Assembly: GCA_030832095.1 (NCBI GenBank)
Contig: JAURJT010000040.1
Coordinates: forward strand, 1 to 64,000
Direction of reading: 5' to 3'
Source: Gammaproteobacteria bacterium
GTDB lineage: Bacteria; Pseudomonadota; Gammaproteobacteria; Burkholderiales; Burkholderiaceae_B
DNA: 64,000 nt
Below the pieces are notes generated by a model. That model saw only the letters and a list, made by a program, of their open reading frames with translations, did no database searches and had not been told where the DNA came from. This document shows, in pieces, positions 53,163-62,474 of this stretch. Positions within the stretch are counted from its first letter, which is position 1; each line of letters begins with the position of its first letter. The position numbers and the translations under genes are program-made.

Positions 53163-54488
53163 ATGACACAAGCTGCCCCCGCACTCTCTGATAGTTTATT
53201 GGCCGCCGCGCGCGCCATTGGCGCGGTTGAAACCAGCCAGTCTTTGACTGAAGCCTTACTCGACGTTCGGCCTGAGCTACGGCCATCCGCGCAGTCCTTA
53301 AGCTTTTATGCGATGCGACACTGGGGTCAGGCGATGGCGCTGCGCCGTCTGCTGCTGGATCGCGTACCGCCCAACCCCACCGTCTTTGCGCTGTTGGGCT
53401 TAAGCCTGTTGTTGCTAGAGGTCGCGCTGAGTGACCCTGCCGAGCGCGACGCCACTGCGCCCACCTATACGGCGCACACGCTGGTGGATCAGGCGGTACA
53501 GGCCACGCAGGGGCAGCGCGACACGCTGAATTTCAAAGGCTTAGTGAACGCCATTTTGCGTCGCTTTCAGCGCGAGCGCGCCGCGTTGCTGTCGCAGCTC
53601 GAGCATGATCTTGAGGCCCAGTACAACCACCCAAAATGGTGGATTGAAGTGCTGCAAACGGCTTATCCGCAAGACTGGCAGCGTCTGCTTGAAACGGCCA
53701 ACATGCATCCACCTCTTGCGCTACGGGTCAACCTACGCGCGACCACGCGTGAGACCGTTGAACAGGCCTTCGCCGCCGCAGGTATCGCTGCAACGCCTTT
53801 CGGGGTGGCCGGCTTAGTGCTCGATGTGCCACGGCCGATTGCTTCGTTGCCGGGCTACGCGCAGGGTTGGTGGTCGGTGCAAGACGCGGGCGCACAGCTT
53901 GCCGCCCCCTTGCTTGAGTTAAAAGACGGCATGCGAGTCTTGGATGCTTGCGCGGCTCCCGGCGGCAAAACCGCACACATGCTTGAGCTCGCGGCACTCA
54001 AACTGACCGCGCTTGACATCGACAACGCACGCATGGGCCGTGTCGAGCAAAACCTTGAACGCTTAGGCTTGCTCAATGACGATGTTGAGTTGATCGCCGA
54101 GAGCGCCATGCGCGCGCACACGTGGTGGGACGGCAAGCCCTTTGACGCAGTGCTCGCCGATGTGCCATGCACTGCCTCAGGTATTGTGAGGCGCCATCCC
54201 GACATTCGTTGGTTGAGGCGCTTCACAGACCTCAAGCCGACCGCAAAATTGCAACGAGAGATTTTGGATTCACTGTGGAGCTTGGTCGCACCCGGAGGTA
54301 AATTATTACTTGTCACGTGTTCGATTTTTCCGCAAGAGTGCGAGTTGCAGGCGCAGGCCTTTTTAAAGCGTCATGCTCAGGCGGTACGCCTGCCCGCGCC
54401 AGGTCAGTTGTTACCGTGCTTGGCTAATGCCGAGCAACCGGCAGGGCAAGACGGTTTCTTCTATGCTTTGTTTGCTAGACAGGGTTAG
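53163..54488 (+). CDS. rsmB: RsmB, 16S rRNA (cytosine-967-C5)-methyltransferase
   Basis: About 441 residues: NusB-like N-terminal domain (LNFKGLVNAILRRFQRER), linker, then the SAM methyltransferase domain with VLDACAAPGGKTAHMLEL (SAM site), LADVPCTASGIVRRHPDIRW (catalytic-assist Cys) and VTCSIFPQECE (nucleophilic Cys). ATG 53163 is preferred to ATG 53109, which adds 18 unlike residues. It heads the rsmB-DUF4390-ntrY-response regulator unit. Confidence 0.94.
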   Translation: MTQAAPALSDSLLAAARAIGAVETSQSLTEALLDVRPELRPSAQSLSFYAMRHWGQAMALRRLLLDRVPPNPTVFALLGLSLLLLEVALSDPAERDATAPTYTAHTLVDQAVQATQGQRDTLNFKGLVNAILRRFQRERAALLSQLEHDLEAQYNHPKWWIEVLQTAYPQDWQRLLETANMHPPLALRVNLRATTRETVEQAFAAAGIAATPFGVAGLVLDVPRPIASLPGYAQGWWSVQDAGAQLAAPLLELKDGMRVLDACAAPGGKTAHMLELAALKLTALDIDNARMGRVEQNLERLGLLNDDVELIAESAMRAHTWWDGKPFDAVLADVPCTASGIVRRHPDIRWLRRFTDLKPTAKLQREILDSLWSLVAPGGKLLLVTCSIFPQECELQAQAFLKRHAQAVRLPAPGQLLPCLANAEQPAGQDGFFYALFARQG

Positions 54489-54502
54489 GTGTTAATCACA
54501 AC

Positions 54503-55102
54503 ATGACGGCTTGGGCTACCTTTTTGCTGGGATGTCAGCGAGGCCTTTTAGGTGTACTTGCAGTGTTGATGTGCCTGGTCGCCACGGTGAGCCAAGCGGC
54601 AGAGCCTCGCATCGAGCGCATCGAGCCCTTGATCACCGAGGGGCAACTCACGCTCGACCTTGACTTGACCTTTGATCTTGGTCGAGTGGTGACTGAGGCT
54701 GCTGAGCGCGGTGTGCCGCTTTACTTCACATTTGATTTAAAGATCACCTCGCCCAGGTGGTGGTGGTTTGACCGTGTTCTAGTCGAGGCGACCTTAACTC
54801 GCCGTTTGACGTACAACGCACTCACGCAACAATGGCGTGTGGCAACAGGCGATTTGTTTTTACCGGTCAAATCTCTAAACGAGGCGCTGGTTGTGCTGAA
54901 GCAAGTACGCGGCTGGCCTGTGGCCCCTTCTGATCGGTTTGATAAAAATCAGCGCTATGACGGGCGTATCAGGATGCGACTCGATGCCTCTCAGCTCGCC
55001 CGGCCCCTTCAGCTTGAGGCAGCGAGTCGCAGTGCCTGGTCGCTTGCAAGCCCTTGGGCGCCGTTTGATTTTTCGATTCAGCAAGCGGGGCCTAATAAAT
55101 GA
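54503..55102 (+). CDS. DUF4390 family exported protein
   Basis: 199 residues with a signal peptide (cleavage near SQA-AEP, residue 33) and the DUF4390 pattern: RIERIEPLITEGQLTLDLDLTFDLG, GVPLYFTFDLKI, and the C-terminal RIRMRLDASQLARPLQLEA. Function unknown. In many betaproteobacteria it is encoded between rsmB and the NtrY-like kinase, exactly as here, so it probably relates to envelope sensing by that kinase. Confidence 0.87.
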   Translation: MTAWATFLLGCQRGLLGVLAVLMCLVATVSQAAEPRIERIEPLITEGQLTLDLDLTFDLGRVVTEAAERGVPLYFTFDLKITSPRWWWFDRVLVEATLTRRLTYNALTQQWRVATGDLFLPVKSLNEALVVLKQVRGWPVAPSDRFDKNQRYDGRIRMRLDASQLARPLQLEAASRSAWSLASPWAPFDFSIQQAGPNK

Positions 55103-55163
55103 ACGCGCTGCCTAGACTAGCCGGCGCGGGCGCATTGTTTGAAGCGTTGGCGGTGTGGCGCCT

Positions 55164-57476
55164 ATGAACAGATTGCTTCGTCTGGCGTTATTTATTGGGA
55201 TCAGCAGTGGTGCAGGCCTGTTTGGCTTGCTGGCTTGGTCAACAGGTAACGCCTCGCGAGTGGCTCAGTACCAAGGCTTGTTGCTATGGCTGAACGGCGC
55301 GCTTGCTCTGGCATTGTTTGTCTGGGTCGTCGCGCTCACGGTGCGCCTGCTGTCGCAGTTGCGTAGTGGATTGTTTGGAGCACGTTTGACCGCGCGTTTT
55401 GCGTTGGCATTTGCCTTAATTGGCGTGTTGCCAGGTACCTTAATTTATGGCGTGTCGTTGCAGTTTATGGCACGGTCAATCGAGTCGTGGTTCAACGTGC
55501 GTGTCGATACGGCTCTTGAGTCAGGCCTGGCTTTGGCACGAGCGGCACTCGACTCTCAGCTCGCCGAACTCGAGTCGCGCGCGCGCGTCATGACGCCCGA
55601 ACTCAATGCAACACCCGATGCAGATGTCGCGGGCGTGCTGGCGCGGTTGCGGGATTCAAGTGGCCCAGTCGATGCGATGGTGTTTAGTGGCAGTGGGCGC
55701 GTGATCGCGTTCTCGAGCGACAAGCTCGGTGCGTTGTCCCCTCTGCCTCCGCCCGCTGCCATTTTGAATCAGTTGAGGGTCACCCGCGGGTACTCAAACG
55801 CCGACACGGGTGATAGCGTGGCCGGCGGGCCTGTTGACCCCGGTCTACAGCTGCGGGTGATTGTGGCGTTGGCTGCGCCAGAGCGAACCGAAAGCCTGCT
55901 GGGTGTAAACGTTGAATCCCGTTGGCTACAACTGGTGCAGCCAGTTTCTGAAAAAATTGCCCGTAACGCGAGTGAAGTGCAGCAAGGTAATCGTGATTAT
56001 CAAGAGCTTGCGCTATCTCGACAAAGCCTGCGTAATTTGTTTGGAGTGACTCTCACCTTGGCACTGTTGCTGGCTGTATTTGCGGCAATCGCTGTGGCGC
56101 TGTACCTATCCAAAAAATTGGTCAGCCCCCTCTTGGCCTTAGCGTCTGGTACGCAGGCCGTGAGCGTGGGCGACTATCGTGCACTGCCCGAACCGCCCTC
56201 AAATGACGAAGTGGGGCAGTTGACTCGTTCGTTTAACACCATGACTCGTCAACTCGACGAGGCACGGCGGATGGTTGAAACCAATCGCAGCCAACTCCAG
56301 CGCTCGAACGTCTATCTTGAAAGCGTGTTGGCAAACTTGTCGGCAGGTGTGCTGGTGCTTGACGAGCGGTTTTGCTTGACGACCTTTAACCAGGGCGCGC
56401 AATCGATTCTTAAGGTTGACTTGCGTACAGCACCTGGGCGGCTGTTGCAGACGGTAGAAGGGATGAGTGAGTTCTCGCAGCGGATTCGGCAGGCTTTTTC
56501 TGAGCATACGGCAATGGGCTCAGAGCGCACACACTGGCAAGAGCAGTTTGAACTAACCTTGCAAGAGCCAGGACCAGAGGCCAAGGCGTTTACGCTGACG
56601 TTACTGGCGCGAGGCACACAGTTAAATGTGGATGGCCGAGAAAATGGCTATATGGTGGTGTTCGATGACATCACTGAAGTGATCTCGGCGAGTCGCAGCG
56701 TTGCTTGGGGTGAGGTTGCACGTCGCTTGGCGCACGAAATTAAAAATCCGTTGACGCCGATTCAGCTCTCGGCCGAGCGCCTTGCGATGAAGTTGGCGCA
56801 TAAGCTTGAACCGCTTGATGCACAATTGCTTGAGCGGGCGACCAACACGATTGTGAATCAAGTGAACTCGCTGAAACACATGGTCGATGATTTTCGTGAA
56901 TACGCACGTAAGCCACCCTTAGTCTTGGCGCCAGTCGATTTCAATGGGCTCGTGGATGAAGTGTTAGGTTTGTATGGCTGGGATCCACTTAGCGGACAGG
57001 TGCAAGAGGATCCGGCCCAGCCGTGGCGGCTTGAAGTGTTGCTTGACCCTGCGCTGCCGGTTATTTTGGGTGACCCCACCCAACTCAGGCAGGTGGTTCA
57101 CAATCTGCTAGCGAATGCGCGAGACGCCTTGGCTGAGGTGTCGCACCTGGGCGTGATCCGGGTGAGCACGCAAATGATTCCTCCGGGCGCGGTCGAAACT
57201 GCCGAGCGGGCAGCGGTGCGTTTTACCGTTTCCGATAACGGTGCCGGCTTTTCGGCACAAGTGTTACAAAGGGCGTTCGAGCCGTACGTCACGACTAAGA
57301 CGCAGGGTACTGGATTAGGTTTGGCGATTGTTCGTAAAATCATCGAAGAGCATCATGGGCGAATTGATGTGTCTAATCGCAAAGAAGGGGGCGCCCGGGT
57401 ATCGATTCTTCTCACGCAATTAGCAGAACCAGTAGACGCAACCCCACAAGATAACGATAATGCAAGCTTGCAATAG
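55164..57476 (+). CDS. NtrY-like membrane sensor histidine kinase
   Basis: About 770 residues. Three to four N-terminal transmembrane helices (to about residue 100), a periplasmic domain to about 295, another helix, then HAMP (LYLSKKLVSPLLALASGTQ), PAS (about 375-500), the phosphoacceptor motif LAHEIKNPLTPIQLSAERL (His about 524) and the ATP domain with NLLANARDAL, DNGAGF and GTGLGLAIV. It pairs with the response regulator 14 bp downstream. ATG 55164 is used; a GTG three codons earlier is possible. Confidence 0.9.
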   Translation: MNRLLRLALFIGISSGAGLFGLLAWSTGNASRVAQYQGLLLWLNGALALALFVWVVALTVRLLSQLRSGLFGARLTARFALAFALIGVLPGTLIYGVSLQFMARSIESWFNVRVDTALESGLALARAALDSQLAELESRARVMTPELNATPDADVAGVLARLRDSSGPVDAMVFSGSGRVIAFSSDKLGALSPLPPPAAILNQLRVTRGYSNADTGDSVAGGPVDPGLQLRVIVALAAPERTESLLGVNVESRWLQLVQPVSEKIARNASEVQQGNRDYQELALSRQSLRNLFGVTLTLALLLAVFAAIAVALYLSKKLVSPLLALASGTQAVSVGDYRALPEPPSNDEVGQLTRSFNTMTRQLDEARRMVETNRSQLQRSNVYLESVLANLSAGVLVLDERFCLTTFNQGAQSILKVDLRTAPGRLLQTVEGMSEFSQRIRQAFSEHTAMGSERTHWQEQFELTLQEPGPEAKAFTLTLLARGTQLNVDGRENGYMVVFDDITEVISASRSVAWGEVARRLAHEIKNPLTPIQLSAERLAMKLAHKLEPLDAQLLERATNTIVNQVNSLKHMVDDFREYARKPPLVLAPVDFNGLVDEVLGLYGWDPLSGQVQEDPAQPWRLEVLLDPALPVILGDPTQLRQVVHNLLANARDALAEVSHLGVIRVSTQMIPPGAVETAERAAVRFTVSDNGAGFSAQVLQRAFEPYVTTKTQGTGLGLAIVRKIIEEHHGRIDVSNRKEGGARVSILLTQLAEPVDATPQDNDNASLQ

Positions 57477-57490
57477 GTGATTAAAAGTTT

Positions 57491-58186
57491 ATGGCCAGAA
57501 TTTTAGTGGTCGACGATGAAGTCGGAATCCGCGAATTGCTTTCCGAAATTCTCTACGACGAAGGGCATACGATTGAGTTGGCCGAGAACGCGGCGCAGGC
57601 GCGAGCGGCGCGTTTGCGCATGCGACCCGATCTTGTGCTGCTCGATATTTGGATGCCAGACACTGACGGTGTTACGTTACTGAAAGAATGGAACGCTGCA
57701 GGTTTGCTCGACATGCCTGTCATTATGATGAGCGGCCATGCCACGATTGATACCGCGGTTGAAGCCACCAAAATTGGCGCGATTGATTTTCTTGAAAAGC
57801 CGATTACGCTGCAGCGCTTGCTCAAAACGATTTCAACGGGTTTGGCGCGCGGTCGCACAACGGTCGCAAAATCTGCCTCGGGTGCGTTTGCCCCGGTCAA
57901 CCCTCAAGTGACGGCTGTGGTCTCGCCTGCTGCGCAGGTTGCCGCTATGCCCGCACCGATTGTGGCGGCAGTGGTGCCGCCCGACCAAGGTTTGCTTGGC
58001 GATATTTCGCTTGATCAACCCCTACGCGAGGCGCGCGATGAGTTCGAGCGAGTCTATTTTGAATATCACCTAGCCCGCGAAAATAACAGCATGACGCGGG
58101 TGTCTGACAAAACAGGCCTTGAGCGCACCCATCTGTATCGTAAGCTTAAACAGCTTGGCATCGAAGCGCGTAAACGCAGCAGTTAA
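57491..58186 (+). CDS. NtrX-like response regulator lacking the AAA+ domain
   Basis: 231 residues: receiver domain 1-120 with Asp8/Asp9, phosphoacceptor Asp52 (VLLDIWMPD), Ser81 and Lys103; a low-complexity linker of about 60 residues rich in Ala, Val and Pro; and a Fis-type helix-turn-helix (MTRVSDKTGLERTHLYRKLKQLGI) at the C-terminus. Canonical NtrX is about 430-460 residues with a sigma-54-contacting AAA+ domain between these parts; the GAFTGA and Walker motifs are absent. It can therefore bind DNA but not drive sigma-54 transcription. Confidence 0.88.
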   Translation: MARILVVDDEVGIRELLSEILYDEGHTIELAENAAQARAARLRMRPDLVLLDIWMPDTDGVTLLKEWNAAGLLDMPVIMMSGHATIDTAVEATKIGAIDFLEKPITLQRLLKTISTGLARGRTTVAKSASGAFAPVNPQVTAVVSPAAQVAAMPAPIVAAVVPPDQGLLGDISLDQPLREARDEFERVYFEYHLARENNSMTRVSDKTGLERTHLYRKLKQLGIEARKRSS

Positions 58187-58237
58187 GCTTCAACTGCTGC
58201 GGCGACTCGCACGCCTTCGTTAAGCGTAAAACTTTCG

Positions 58238-59230
58238 TTAAGGCGCTGTAGTGCCCGCCGGTGGGGTATCAAGTCCGCCAACGCGCGCGTCTTCAAACAC
58301 ACGACGCTCTTGCACCAGTTGGGCCGCAACAGCCACTGCAATCTCTGCGGGCGTGCGGCTGCCAATCTGCAGCCCTACCGGGCCGTGCAGTCGGTCGACG
58401 TCTGCTTCAGTGAGGTCAAAGCTTAGCAAACGCTCGCGACGTTTTGTTTGATTGCGCGATGAGCCCAGTGCCCCAACGTAAAACGCTTTAGAGCGCAACG
58501 CCTCAAGCAGTGCCATGTCGTCAAGCTTGGGGTCGTGGGTAATCGCGACAATGGCCGTGCGTGCGTCGGTTTGAATGTCAAGGACTGCATCATCGGGCAT
58601 GCCAGGTTGCAAGGTGACGTCAGGCATATTCCATTCGGCCGTGAACTCTTCACGCGGGTCACACACTAAAACCTGAAATTCAAGCATCGTGGCGATCTGT
58701 GCAAGGGCTTTTGCGGTTTGGTTTGCGCCAATAATCAACAAGCGCCAATGCGGGCCATATACAAAATAACAGCCTTGTTCTTTGACTTCGGTGAGCTGGC
58801 CCGGCTTTGCTTCAGTCAGGGTTGATTCACCTGTGCTCAAGTCTAGCCAGCGTCCGATGAGTCTTTGCTCAGAAGTGACAGCAACGACGCGATCAAGCCA
58901 TCCACCGGCAGCGAGAGGTTCAATCACCAGCTTGAGCGTGCCGCCGCAAGGCAGACCAAAACGAGCAGCCTCTTCTTGCGACACGCCGTAGGTGGCCCAC
59001 TCAGGGCGCGCCGGCAGCTGGCCCGACTGCGCACGCGCAATCAGGTCGTCTTCAATGCAGCCGCCTGATACCGAGCCTACGACACGGCCATCCTTGCGCA
59101 CAGCAAGCATCGCGCCCGCCTGTCGTGGGGCCGAGCCCCAGGTTTTGACAACGGTTGCGAGATGAACGATATGCCCATCTGTTAGCCATTGATGGGCTTG
59201 TTTGAGTACTTCGGTGTCGAGAGAGTCCAT
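58238..59230 (-). CDS. XdhC/CoxI family protein (molybdenum hydroxylase maturation)
   Basis: About 330 residues. N-terminal XdhC domain with VVKTWGSAPRQAGAMLAV and VSGGCIEDD, a GLPCGGTL Cys motif, and a C-terminal Rossmann domain LLIIGANQTAKALAQIA, THDPKLDD, YVGALGSSRNQTKRRERL. Such proteins insert or sulphurate the molybdenum cofactor of xanthine or CO dehydrogenase-type enzymes. No molybdenum hydroxylase lies in the window. I take ATG 59230; the frame is open a further 22 codons. Confidence 0.88.
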   Translation of the reverse strand: MDSLDTEVLKQAHQWLTDGHIVHLATVVKTWGSAPRQAGAMLAVRKDGRVVGSVSGGCIEDDLIARAQSGQLPARPEWATYGVSQEEAARFGLPCGGTLKLVIEPLAAGGWLDRVVAVTSEQRLIGRWLDLSTGESTLTEAKPGQLTEVKEQGCYFVYGPHWRLLIIGANQTAKALAQIATMLEFQVLVCDPREEFTAEWNMPDVTLQPGMPDDAVLDIQTDARTAIVAITHDPKLDDMALLEALRSKAFYVGALGSSRNQTKRRERLLSFDLTEADVDRLHGPVGLQIGSRTPAEIAVAVAAQLVQERRVFEDARVGGLDTPPAGTTAP

Positions 59231-59357
59231 AGCAGTGTGTCGTTGTGAGATCCGCGCCAAAGCGCAAAGTACACCAGAGGAGGTGATCGGCCTCATCCCT
59301 GGTGGTCATATCAGTATACTAAGCCCCTTTACGCACTAAGACATTGAGACAAATCAT

Positions 59358-60176
59358 ATGGATCCGATATTTGCGTTGGCTTTGGCGGTTTTAGGCTGTG
59401 TGACAGGCTTTGCCGCTGGGCTTTTGGGAATCGGAGGCGGCATGATTTTGGTGCCGTTTTTGACTCTGCTGTTCACTTGGCAGAGCTTGCCACTTGAGTT
59501 GACCGTGCACGCCGCGATTGCGACTTCGATGGCGACTATTTTGTTCACCTCAGTGTCAAGTGTACGGGCACATAACAAAAAGGGCGCAGTGCGTTGGGAT
59601 CTTGTGGCCGCGTTAACCCCCGGCATTGTGGTGGGCGGCTTGATCTCGGGTGGCGCTTTATTCTCGTTACTTAAAACAGGTTGGTTGGCGTTGTTTTTTG
59701 CAGTGTTTGTCGCCTACTCGGCCTTGCAAATGTTGCTAGATAAAAAACCTAAACCTTCGCGTCATATGCCGGGCCCAGTTGGTACGGCTGCGTCGGGCGG
59801 TGCAATTGGTTTTATTTCAGGCTTGGTGGGCGCCGGTGGCGGTTTTATTTCAGTACCGTTTATGCTGTGGTGCAATGTGCCTTTGCATCAAGCGGTAGGC
59901 ACTTCGGCGGCGCTGGGCTTTCCGATCGCATTGGCCAATACGATTGGGTATGTGTGGTCGGGCTGGGGTCAAAGCGGTTTGCCACCAACGATGGTGGGTT
60001 ATATTTTTTGGCCGGCGCTGATTGTGTTGGCGCTGTTTAGCGTTTTTCTTGCACCGATTGGTGCGCGTGCGGCACATAACCTGCCGGTCAAAACCTTAAA
60101 GCGAATTTTTGCGTATCTGTTGTTTGGCTTGGCTATTTATATGGGCTTTAAGGCCTACCTTTCATTTTTTGGCTAA
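59358..60176 (+). CDS. TauE/SafE family permease
   Basis: 272 residues, about eight transmembrane helices in two repeats, each with the family Gly-rich motif: GFAAGLLGIGGGMILVPFL near the N-terminus and GFISGLVGAGGGFISVPFM near residue 155. The family exports sulphite, sulphoacetate or related organic anions. It is divergent from the XdhC-like gene and ends 4 bp into the converging BioC-like gene (stops overlap). Confidence 0.9.
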   Translation: MDPIFALALAVLGCVTGFAAGLLGIGGGMILVPFLTLLFTWQSLPLELTVHAAIATSMATILFTSVSSVRAHNKKGAVRWDLVAALTPGIVVGGLISGGALFSLLKTGWLALFFAVFVAYSALQMLLDKKPKPSRHMPGPVGTAASGGAIGFISGLVGAGGGFISVPFMLWCNVPLHQAVGTSAALGFPIALANTIGYVWSGWGQSGLPPTMVGYIFWPALIVLALFSVFLAPIGARAAHNLPVKTLKRIFAYLLFGLAIYMGFKAYLSFFG

Positions 60177-61096
60177 CGCGCCGGGGGCGTGCGCGTGATC
60201 GCGCTCACGCTGATACGAGTCTCGCCAGTGGTGGCGCGCCGCGCACTGCTGCGCCAAGCGTGCCCATAGGCCACTTCAACTGTTAAGTGCAGGCGGCCAT
60301 CGGCTTTGCGCTGTGTATCAAGCGCTGCCAGCAACGCTTGATACCGATCGCGTCCGAGCAGACCGGGGCGTCGCCCGACGCTTGGGTTGCCGCCTAGCGC
60401 TTTGACGTCTGCCAAGAGCTTTTCAGGCGTGGCGTAGGTCAGGGTCAGAACCTCTTGATCCATCACTGGGTCAGCAAAGCCTTTTTCAATCAACAAATCG
60501 CCAAAGTCGTGCATATCGACAAAGCTTGGCGTGACCGTCTTGAGCCCCGCCTGCTGTGCAGCGGCGCGCACCTCTTGCAATGTGGCCGGGCCAAAGCACG
60601 AAAAAAACACAAGGCCATTGACCCGTAGAATGCGCCCCCACTCTTGCAAGACATCATGCGGTGCGGCGTGCCAGTGCAAGGCAAGGTTCGACCACACAAG
60701 CTCAAGGCTCTCAGGCGCCAGGCCCGTATGTGCGAGATCAGTGGTTAGCCATTGTGTATTAGCCGGTGCGCCACGCCATTGTGCAACCTTTTGCCGCCAA
60801 CCCGTAGAAAAATATTTTTTGGACTCTTGCTGTGCGTGACCTAAGAGACTCGGGGTGTGATCCTGCCCAATATAACGGGCGGTGGGATAGCGCTGATGTA
60901 GCAGTGCAATTTGCTGCCCCGCGCCGCAACCGGCATCCAATATTTGTTCGGGCTGCAAGCGTACAAGCCGAAGTCGCTCATCCATTCGCCGCGCGACCTC
61001 GCCGTACAAAAACTGTGCCGCAGATAGGTCGCCACGTCGGCTGAACTGTAACGCGACATGAGCAGAGTTGAGCGGCAGTGTATTGGGGGTGGACAT
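60173..61096 (-). CDS. BioC-like SAM-dependent methyltransferase
   Basis: About 307 residues: FSRRGDLSAAQFLYGEVARRM then the SAM motif ILDAGCGAGQQIALL, DLAHTGLAPESLELVWSNLALHWH, and WGRILRVNGLVFFSCFGP. The pattern WSNLALHW resembles malonyl-ACP O-methyltransferase BioC, which starts biotin synthesis. No other bio genes are adjacent, and a C-terminal extension of about 60 residues is present, so BioC is likely but unproven. ATG 61096 chosen on family start; divergent from comF. Confidence 0.78.
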   Translation of the reverse strand: MSTPNTLPLNSAHVALQFSRRGDLSAAQFLYGEVARRMDERLRLVRLQPEQILDAGCGAGQQIALLHQRYPTARYIGQDHTPSLLGHAQQESKKYFSTGWRQKVAQWRGAPANTQWLTTDLAHTGLAPESLELVWSNLALHWHAAPHDVLQEWGRILRVNGLVFFSCFGPATLQEVRAAAQQAGLKTVTPSFVDMHDFGDLLIEKGFADPVMDQEVLTLTYATPEKLLADVKALGGNPSVGRRPGLLGRDRYQALLAALDTQRKADGRLHLTVEVAYGHAWRSSARRATTGETRISVSAITRTPPAR

Positions 61097-61171
61097 TGTG
61101 AGCGTGGGGATGGCAAAAAAAGGGATCTTGGCGAGAAAATATCGGGTATGCCGCGAAACAAAGGTACCAAA

Positions 61172-62005
61172 ATGTACTCTATCTCTCAAAAAATTTTACG
61201 GAGTTTGCCCGCTGCCTGCCCGTTATGTGGCTTGGGTGCGCGTGGCGGCGACTTATGTGAGGGCTGCGCCCAGGATCTTGCGTGGCCTTTGAACGCACAG
61301 GTGCGTTGTGAGATTTGCTTTGAGGCGCTACCAGTGACTGCCCCGCCTGCGACGGCTCGACTCGCTACGATTGCCGCCGCCGCACAGCAAGCAGCGCCAT
61401 CTGACGCGTTTACGGCTAGTCTGGGCGCGCCTGTTCAGCAATGCTCGCGCTGCGTGCGTCACCCGCCGGCCTACGCTTGCCTTGTGGCCGCGATCGAATA
61501 CACCTACCCCGGGGATATGTTGATTCAGCGCTATAAAGAGGGCGCTCGCCTGGCTTACGCGGGTTTGTTTGCACGGCTTTTGTGGAGCCGTCTGCAAACT
61601 CGCCCAAGGGGTGGTCGGGCCAAGGCGCCGCTCAGCGCGCTTGTGCCAATCCCGTCTAGCCAAAGCGCGCTTAAGCGTCGCGGCTTTAATCCTGCGAGTG
61701 AGCTGGCCCGCGAACTTGCCCGCTTGAGTGGTTATCCCTTGCGGCAAGAGTGGCTGATCCGTATGCGTGAAGCCTGCACACAAAAGACGCTTGATGCCCG
61801 TGCGCGTCGCGAAAGTGTAGAGGGCCTATACGCTTGCCCAAACGCTTTGCCCGGCGTGTGGGTGGGCCTGGTGGACGACGTTGTCACGACAGGCAGCACC
61901 ATGCACATCGCGGCAAGGGCCTTACTCACTGCGGGTGCTGCGGGGGTTGTGGGGCTGGCAGCTGCGCACACGCCGCGCGCATGGCAAAATGACACCCATG
62001 ATTGA
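61172..62005 (+). CDS. comF: ComF-family phosphoribosyltransferase-like protein
   Basis: About 277 residues: an N-terminal zinc-finger region with CPLCG...CEGC, CEICFE and CSRC pairs, then a type-I PRTase domain with LVPIPSSQSALKRRGFNPASELARELA and the PRPP loop GLVDDVVTTGST. ComF proteins assist DNA uptake or processing in transformation. ATG 61172 has AAAGG 7 nt upstream. The end overlaps the trmL start by a few bases. Confidence 0.92.
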   Translation: MYSISQKILRSLPAACPLCGLGARGGDLCEGCAQDLAWPLNAQVRCEICFEALPVTAPPATARLATIAAAAQQAAPSDAFTASLGAPVQQCSRCVRHPPAYACLVAAIEYTYPGDMLIQRYKEGARLAYAGLFARLLWSRLQTRPRGGRAKAPLSALVPIPSSQSALKRRGFNPASELARELARLSGYPLRQEWLIRMREACTQKTLDARARRESVEGLYACPNALPGVWVGLVDDVVTTGSTMHIAARALLTAGAAGVVGLAAAHTPRAWQNDTHD

Positions 62006-62468
62006 TGTCATTCTTGTACAGCCCGAAATCCCTCCGAATACAGGCAACGTGATCCGCCTGTGTGCCAACACCGGTGCGCGCCTGCATTTGGTGCGACCAC
62101 TCGGGTTTGAGATTGATGACAAGCGCCTCAAGCGCGCTGGCCTCGATTACCACGAGTGGCAGCCAGTCAAGGTGCACGACTCGCTTGAATTGGCGATCGC
62201 AGCCACCGGCGCGCCACGCGAGCGAGTGTTTGCGATCACAACGAAGGCAACCCAATTGGTGGGGCAACTCGCCCTACAGGCCGACGATGTCTTTGTCTTT
62301 GGCTGTGAAACTGCTGGCCTCACGCAGCAGCAACGGGCGTTGTTTCATCCTGAACAAACGATCCGCTTGCCGATGTTGCCTGCGCAACGCAGTCTGAATT
62401 TATCGAATGCCGTGGCCATTGTTGTGTTCGAGGCGTGGCGACAACAGGGCTATGTTGGGGGCGTTTAG
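61998..62468 (+). CDS. trmL: TrmL, tRNA (cytidine/uridine-34 2'-O)-methyltransferase
   Basis: About 156 residues of the SPOUT class: MIDVILVQPEIPPNTGNVIRLCANTGA, PLGFEIDDKRLKRAGLDYHEW, VFGCETAGL and LPMLPAQRSLNLSNAVAIVVFEAWRQ at the C-terminal knot. It methylates the wobble base of tRNA-Leu isoacceptors. ATG 61998 fits the family start and overlaps the end of comF. Confidence 0.94.
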   Translation: MIDVILVQPEIPPNTGNVIRLCANTGARLHLVRPLGFEIDDKRLKRAGLDYHEWQPVKVHDSLELAIAATGAPRERVFAITTKATQLVGQLALQADDVFVFGCETAGLTQQQRALFHPEQTIRLPMLPAQRSLNLSNAVAIVVFEAWRQQGYVGGV

Positions 62469-62474
62469 CTTGAC

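Noticed and set aside
58210-58242. Possible hairpin after the NtrX-like gene (GCCTT...AAGGC with repeated TTCGTTAAG)
   Set aside because: Only 5 bp pair and there is no U-tract; the repeat is direct rather than inverted.
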